DNA of 8,730 nucleotides from Oscillospiraceae bacterium (lineage in GTDB: Bacteria > Bacillota > Clostridia > Oscillospirales > Acutalibacteraceae). The notes beneath the pieces were generated by a model. It was given only the letters and a program-made list of their open reading frames with translations, searched no databases and had not been told where the DNA came from. The position numbers and the translations under genes were made by a program. Every line of letters starts with the position of its first letter. Positions within the stretch are counted from its first letter, which is position 1. Where the stretch lies: assembly GCA_029012165.1 (NCBI GenBank), contig JAQXLO010000233.1:1-8730 (forward strand), written 5' to 3'. Shown here piece by piece: positions 5,818 through 8,730 of the stretch.

Positions 5818-8004
5818 TTACTTCACATCCAGCCACTCGATGAAGCAGACGGGGTTCTGGACGGGCGTGGGGCTGAGTGCGGAGAAATGGTGCGTGGTGG
5901 AATTGGTCATGCCGACAACGACAATTTTCTTCGCCGAGGGAGCGGCAACGCCGAAGCAAATTTCCTGATTGTTGCCTGAGAGTGCATACTTTCCAACGTC
6001 CGAACCGTTTTCGCTCAGGGTCAGCAGGAAACCGTCCGTCACGCCCTCGCCGCTGAGGAACCCGAAATCCACATTGTTCGACGAGCTTCTGCCGACGGCG
6101 ACGTAGCCGCCCTTGACGGGAACGATGTCGGTGATCAAGTCGTTGTCCGCACCGCCGAACACATTGACCCACTCGACACGCAAAGAGGCGTCCAGTCGAA
6201 TCACAAAGGCGTCGGCCTTACCCTGACAGAACTTGCCGGCAAAAACGGAGTCGTCCCGGTTGTTTCTCGTGCTTGCCCCGCCGATAACCACACCGCCGCC
6301 GTCCGCAACGGCGATACAGTCGATCTGGTCGCTGCCGGAGCCGGCGATGGCACGGTAGGCGATCATCTCGCCCTCGGGGGTGAACTTCATCACGATGGCA
6401 TCCGCCTTACCGTAGCCCGCCATTTTCGCCATGTCCAGCTGCAAATAGGAACCCAAAGCACAGGCGGCGTTGCAGGAAGCATAGATATAGCCCTGCCCGG
6501 TGACCGCCACGGCGGAGATCTGCGCCGAATTGGTGCCGCCGTTGTACGACTGCATCCACTGCTTTTCGCCGGATGCGTTAAACTTCATCAAAATTGCGAG
6601 GTCGCATTCTGCGGGCAGACCGCTGAAATCACCGTCGGAAGAGTAGGTGAATCCGCCGACCACAAAGCCGCCGTCCGGCGCTGCCGCCACGCTGAGAAAC
6701 TCATCCGCCTGGGAGCCGGAAAAACGCTTGAGCCATTCCTGCTCCCCTGCGGTGGAAACTTTCAAAAGGATCGCATCCATCGGGTCGCCCTTTTTCGTAC
6801 CGAGTGTGCGTGCGTCCGCATAGCCCACCGCAATAAAGCTGCCATCTGCAAGCTCTGCGATTGCTGCAAGCGTCACACCGTTTTCGGCGTTCAGATTCTT
6901 TTTCATGTCGCCGAGGGTGGTTTTCCAAGTGTAGCTGCCGTTCTTGTCAAACTTCACAACGGCGGAACGGGTACCGCCCCATGTGGAATCCGTGCCGGCA
7001 AAGTCCCCGTCCTTGGAGCGGAACTGCGCCACGGCGATATAGCCGCCGTCCGAGGTCGCCGCCACATCATAGAAGCCGTCGCCGCCCGTGCCGCCGAAAC
7101 CGGACAGCTTGGTGGATTCCAGCTTGGGCGCCGTTTTGACCTCTGTCGCCATGGTGCCGGTCTGGTTCTCCGTCGTACCAGTGGGTTTTGTGGTTGCGGG
7201 CGCAGTGGGCGCCTGGGTGGTGCCGCCGATGGGCGCCGCCGTGTACGCCTTTTCAAATGTCACCGTATTGGACGGGCTGTGGATGATATAGAATTCGCCC
7301 TTGCTGTTGACGGCAAGGTCAAAGCCGTAGTCGTTCAGCTGCTGCAAAATATCTTCCTGCTGTTTTTTTGTCAGGGACGCCATGCTGCCGTCCCACTTGC
7401 TGTAGCCGTCGTTGCCGAGCACGTTCGCCACTGCGGCGGCGATCTGTTCCCGGCTGGGCAGAGAATTGTAGTAGGGGCTTGTTGTCTCCTCACGACGGAT
7501 GGCTTCGTTCTTGAATTCAAAACCGTCCTTGCCCAGATCCACATCGTAGCCCCGGTCATTCAGCTTGTCACGAACTGCCGCCTTTTCCTGCGTGGAGAGA
7601 GAGTTGTAGTCGCCATCCCATTGCTTTTCCTCGCCGAGCACCTGCTGCACCACCTCGGCGATCTCGTCCTCCTGTGCCGTGGGCACATAGTCGTAGTAGA
7701 CCACACCGTTGTCCGTCACCGCCACGTTGTAGCCCTGCTGTTCCATTTTGTTTACGATCTTCTTGCGCTGGATATCCGTCAGCTTGCTGTAGTCACCGTC
7801 CCATTTCTGCTCTCCGAGCACTTCCTGAATGAGAACGTTCAGCCCATCCTCATCCATCGCCTCCACCGTTGCGGCGGTATAGGTCTCGGTGGGCACAAGG
7901 CTGTCCTCCGGCTCCTTAGCGGATCGGCCGCAGGAGACGAAAATTGCTGCCGTCAGTGTAACCGCCATCACGGCGGAAATTGCTTTCAGGATCTCTTTTT
8001 TCAT
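5818..8004 (-). CDS. Lipoprotein with three novel ~55-residue repeats and a seven-bladed beta-propeller
   Basis: The protein has 728 residues from the ATG at 8004, which has AAAGGAG seven bases upstream. An ATG-like extension 33 bases further out lacks a ribosome site. Residues 1-25 are a lipoprotein signal ending in FVSC-G, so C25 should be lipidated and the protein anchored outside the membrane. Residues 55-106, 114-164 and 187-241 are three copies of one unit with the pattern VLG, (K/Q)WDG, SLT, Q, then GYDV-type residues and a G-x-x-(F/Y)(Y/F) end. Residues ~255-295 are a Thr/Pro/Ala-rich linker. Residues ~300-728 hold seven ~60-residue blades marked by DGGYIAVA or DGGFVVGG strands and KF/RLD-x-x-G-x-x-x-W ends. 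No enzyme motif is visible. Such propellers often bind ligands or surfaces, but the function here is unknown. It has its own promoter and no terminator before fba. Confidence 0.85.
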   Translation of the reverse strand: MKKEILKAISAVMAVTLTAAIFVSCGRSAKEPEDSLVPTETYTAATVEAMDEDGLNVLIQEVLGEQKWDGDYSKLTDIQRKKIVNKMEQQGYNVAVTDNGVVYYDYVPTAQEDEIAEVVQQVLGEEKQWDGDYNSLSTQEKAAVRDKLNDRGYDVDLGKDGFEFKNEAIRREETTSPYYNSLPSREQIAAAVANVLGNDGYSKWDGSMASLTKKQQEDILQQLNDYGFDLAVNSKGEFYIIHSPSNTVTFEKAYTAAPIGGTTQAPTAPATTKPTGTTENQTGTMATEVKTAPKLESTKLSGFGGTGGDGFYDVAATSDGGYIAVAQFRSKDGDFAGTDSTWGGTRSAVVKFDKNGSYTWKTTLGDMKKNLNAENGVTLAAIAELADGSFIAVGYADARTLGTKKGDPMDAILLKVSTAGEQEWLKRFSGSQADEFLSVAAAPDGGFVVGGFTYSSDGDFSGLPAECDLAILMKFNASGEKQWMQSYNGGTNSAQISAVAVTGQGYIYASCNAACALGSYLQLDMAKMAGYGKADAIVMKFTPEGEMIAYRAIAGSGSDQIDCIAVADGGGVVIGGASTRNNRDDSVFAGKFCQGKADAFVIRLDASLRVEWVNVFGGADNDLITDIVPVKGGYVAVGRSSSNNVDFGFLSGEGVTDGFLLTLSENGSDVGKYALSGNNQEICFGVAAPSAKKIVVVGMTNSTTHHFSALSPTPVQNPVCFIEWLDVK
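7282..7446 (-). repeat. Lipoprotein internal repeat, copy 3
   Basis: This encodes residues 187-241 of the lipoprotein: a helix-like start, VLGN (195-198), KWDG (203-206), SLT (210-212), LNDYGFDLAV (223-232) and GEFY (236-239). It is similar in protein sequence to copies 1 and 2 but clearly diverged, so this is an old domain triplication. Confidence 0.8.
7513..7665 (-). repeat. Lipoprotein internal repeat, copy 2
   Basis: This encodes residues 114-164: VLGEE (122-126), QWDGDY (128-133), SLS (135-137), KLNDRGYDV (147-155) and GFEF (161-164). The WDGDY core is identical to copy 1. Confidence 0.8.
7687..7842 (-). repeat. Lipoprotein internal repeat, copy 1
   Basis: This encodes residues 55-106: VLGEQ (62-66), KWDGDY (67-72), KLT (74-76), MEQQGYNVAV (87-96) and GVVYY (100-104). 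It lies a short, low-complexity stretch after the lipidated cysteine. Confidence 0.8.
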
Positions 8005-8011
8005 AGCGGAT

Positions 8012-8018
8012 CTCCTTT
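8012..8018 (-). promoter_or_regulatory. Ribosome binding site fixing the lipoprotein start
   Basis: AAAGGAG on the minus strand lies seven bases upstream of the ATG at 8002-8004. It selects the start that gives a normal lipoprotein signal peptide (MKKEI...FVSC). Confidence 0.8.
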
Positions 8019-8051
8019 CAAAACAACGAAAAAACATATTTCAGTACTTTT

Positions 8052-8080
8052 ATAGTATCACACTCCCCGGGGAATTGCAA
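8052..8080 (-). promoter_or_regulatory. Probable SigA-type promoter of the lipoprotein gene
   Basis: On the minus strand TTGCAA (8075-8080) is separated by 17 nt from TACTAT (8052-8057), about 48 bases before the lipoprotein start. The spacing is right and each hexamer has four or five consensus matches. The overlapping TATAAA is an alternative -10 with longer spacing. Confidence 0.6.
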
Positions 8081-8096
8081 TGAAGAAACTGTGAAT

Positions 8097-8118
8097 TTTC
8101 CGTTCCCGCCGCCGGAAA
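8097..8118. repeat. Short inverted repeat between divergent promoters
   Basis: TTTCCG and CGGAAA form a 6-bp inverted repeat around a 10-nt loop. It lies just outside the -35 regions of the two divergent promoters, so an operator role is conceivable. It is short enough to occur by chance. Confidence 0.25.
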
Positions 8119-8131
8119 TGCAAGGGGGAAT

Positions 8132-8161
8132 GTATATTTTTGGACGCACGGGGGAAAACTG
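8132..8161 (+). promoter_or_regulatory. Sigma-F-type (forespore) promoter of the SpoIIQ-like gene
   Basis: GTATA (8132-8136) is followed after 15 nt by GGGAAAACTG (8152-8161). This fits the sigma-F consensus GYATA-N15-GGNNANAMTR at every defined position. It lies 30 bases before the start of the SpoIIQ-like gene. In Bacillus subtilis spoIIQ is a sigma-F gene, so promoter and product calls support each other. No SigA-type promoter is apparent on the plus strand here. Confidence 0.72.
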
Positions 8162-8191
8162 GGTACAAAGAACAGAAAAGGACGTGTGCAT

Positions 8192-8730
8192 ATGGAAAAG
8201 AAACCCTCCCGCCAATCCGCCGCAACCTATGCGGTGATGATCGTCTGCCTGCTGGCGGCAGGCCTCGGCGCCTACGGTGCCTCTAAAAATCCGAAGGACG
8301 GCCGAACCACCACCGAAAGCACTTCGTACACCCAGCCCACCAACATCCCCTCGCAGAATGTGGCGGCGAATGTGCCCGTTTCGGATGTGCCGTACAGCGA
8401 AACGCAGATCGAAACCGAGACGCAGACAGAAACCGAAGCGCAGAAGCAGTATATTCTGCCCATGGGCAACTTCATCACCAAGGACTATTCCGACGGCGCC
8501 GTAGTCTACTCCAACACCATGCAGGACTGGCGTGTGCATAACGGCATCGACTTCGGCGACAACCGAGGGCAGTCGGTGCTGGCGGCGGCAGACGGCAAGG
8601 TACAGAGCGTGACGACGGATACCCTTTGGGGCACGGTGGTGACTGTGGATCACGGCAACGGCGTCGTGGCAAAATACTGCGGTCTGGAAAAGGACAGTAC
8701 GCCTGAGGTCGGCGCCGAGGTGGAGAAGGG
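8192..8730 (+). CDS. spoIIQ: SpoIIQ-like membrane-anchored M23/LytM-domain protein; partial, C-terminus beyond right edge
   Basis: The window holds 179 codons of this gene from the ATG at 8192 (AAAAGGA nine bases upstream). Residues 1-12 are short and basic, and ~12-30 are one membrane helix (AATYAVMIVCLLAAGLGAYGA). Residues ~31-86 are a polar Thr/Glu/Gln-rich stalk (ETETQTETEAQ at 74-84). From ~87 comes an M23/LytM peptidase-like domain. H116 and D120 of the zinc motif are present in HNGIDFG, with VLAAADGKV and VTVDHGNG following. Where active enzymes have Tyr-x-His-Leu there is YCGL (162-165), so the last zinc-binding His is absent and peptidase activity is unlikely. Single helix, stalk and degenerate LytM domain match SpoIIQ, the forespore protein that partners SpoIIIAH in engulfment and the mother cell-forespore channel. 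The sigma-F-type promoter upstream agrees. Another M23-family envelope protein is the alternative. Confidence 0.75.
   Translation, partial: MEKKPSRQSAATYAVMIVCLLAAGLGAYGASKNPKDGRTTTESTSYTQPTNIPSQNVAANVPVSDVPYSETQIETETQTETEAQKQYILPMGNFITKDYSDGAVVYSNTMQDWRVHNGIDFGDNRGQSVLAAADGKVQSVTTDTLWGTVVTVDHGNGVVAKYCGLEKDSTPEVGAEVEK

Noticed and set aside
1..8730. CRISPR array, tRNA/rRNA, insertion sequence, prophage or attachment site
   Set aside because: No regularly spaced direct repeats, tRNA cloverleaf, transposase-like protein or terminal inverted repeats were seen. The window is almost entirely filled by ordinary chromosomal genes.

Overview
The window looks like chromosome from a GC-rich, endospore-forming Firmicute, most likely a gut-type clostridial organism of the Oscillospiraceae/Ruminococcaceae kind. 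The evidence is GC-rich coding sequence with strong AGGAGG-type ribosome binding sites, SigA-type promoters (TTGACA, about 17 nt, TATAAT-like), a Firmicute-type class II aldolase, a Cys-anchored lipoprotein, and a SpoIIQ-like M23-domain gene behind a sequence that fits the forespore sigma-F consensus. The genus is an inference.

Layout. All genes but one lie on the minus strand, so read from right to left. At the right edge (8192 to the end, plus strand) is the start of the SpoIIQ-like sporulation gene. Diverging from it on the minus strand is a 728-residue lipoprotein (5818-8004) with three copies of an unrecognised ~55-residue repeat, a Thr/Pro linker and a seven-bladed beta-propeller. Next come class II fructose-bisphosphate aldolase (4801-5736), with its own promoter and a textbook terminator, and an exported GH39-like glycosidase (3070-4713).

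The left third (1-3043) is the most unusual part. A good promoter (3015-3043) is followed by a ~130 nt leader. The leader has a GC-rich hairpin, a possible antiterminator and an intrinsic terminator just before the first gene. The operon behind it has at least two genes overlapping by 4 bases (ATGA). The first encodes a full-length 2-isopropylmalate-synthase-like protein with an intact regulatory domain but without the metal-binding HxH and LRDG residues. The second encodes one continuous polypeptide that joins a sugar-phosphate-isomerase/epimerase TIM barrel to a fatty-acyl-CoA-synthetase-like adenylating domain, and it runs off the left edge.

How they work together. The aldolase is core glycolysis and the glycosidase is probably envelope or extracellular carbohydrate processing. 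The SpoIIQ-like protein belongs to engulfment and the forespore channel. The leuA-like/fusion pair looks like an attenuator-controlled metabolic module combining CoA-ester chemistry with a TIM-barrel isomerase or dehydratase. Its substrate cannot be read from the sequence, and it is the best candidate for an undescribed system here.
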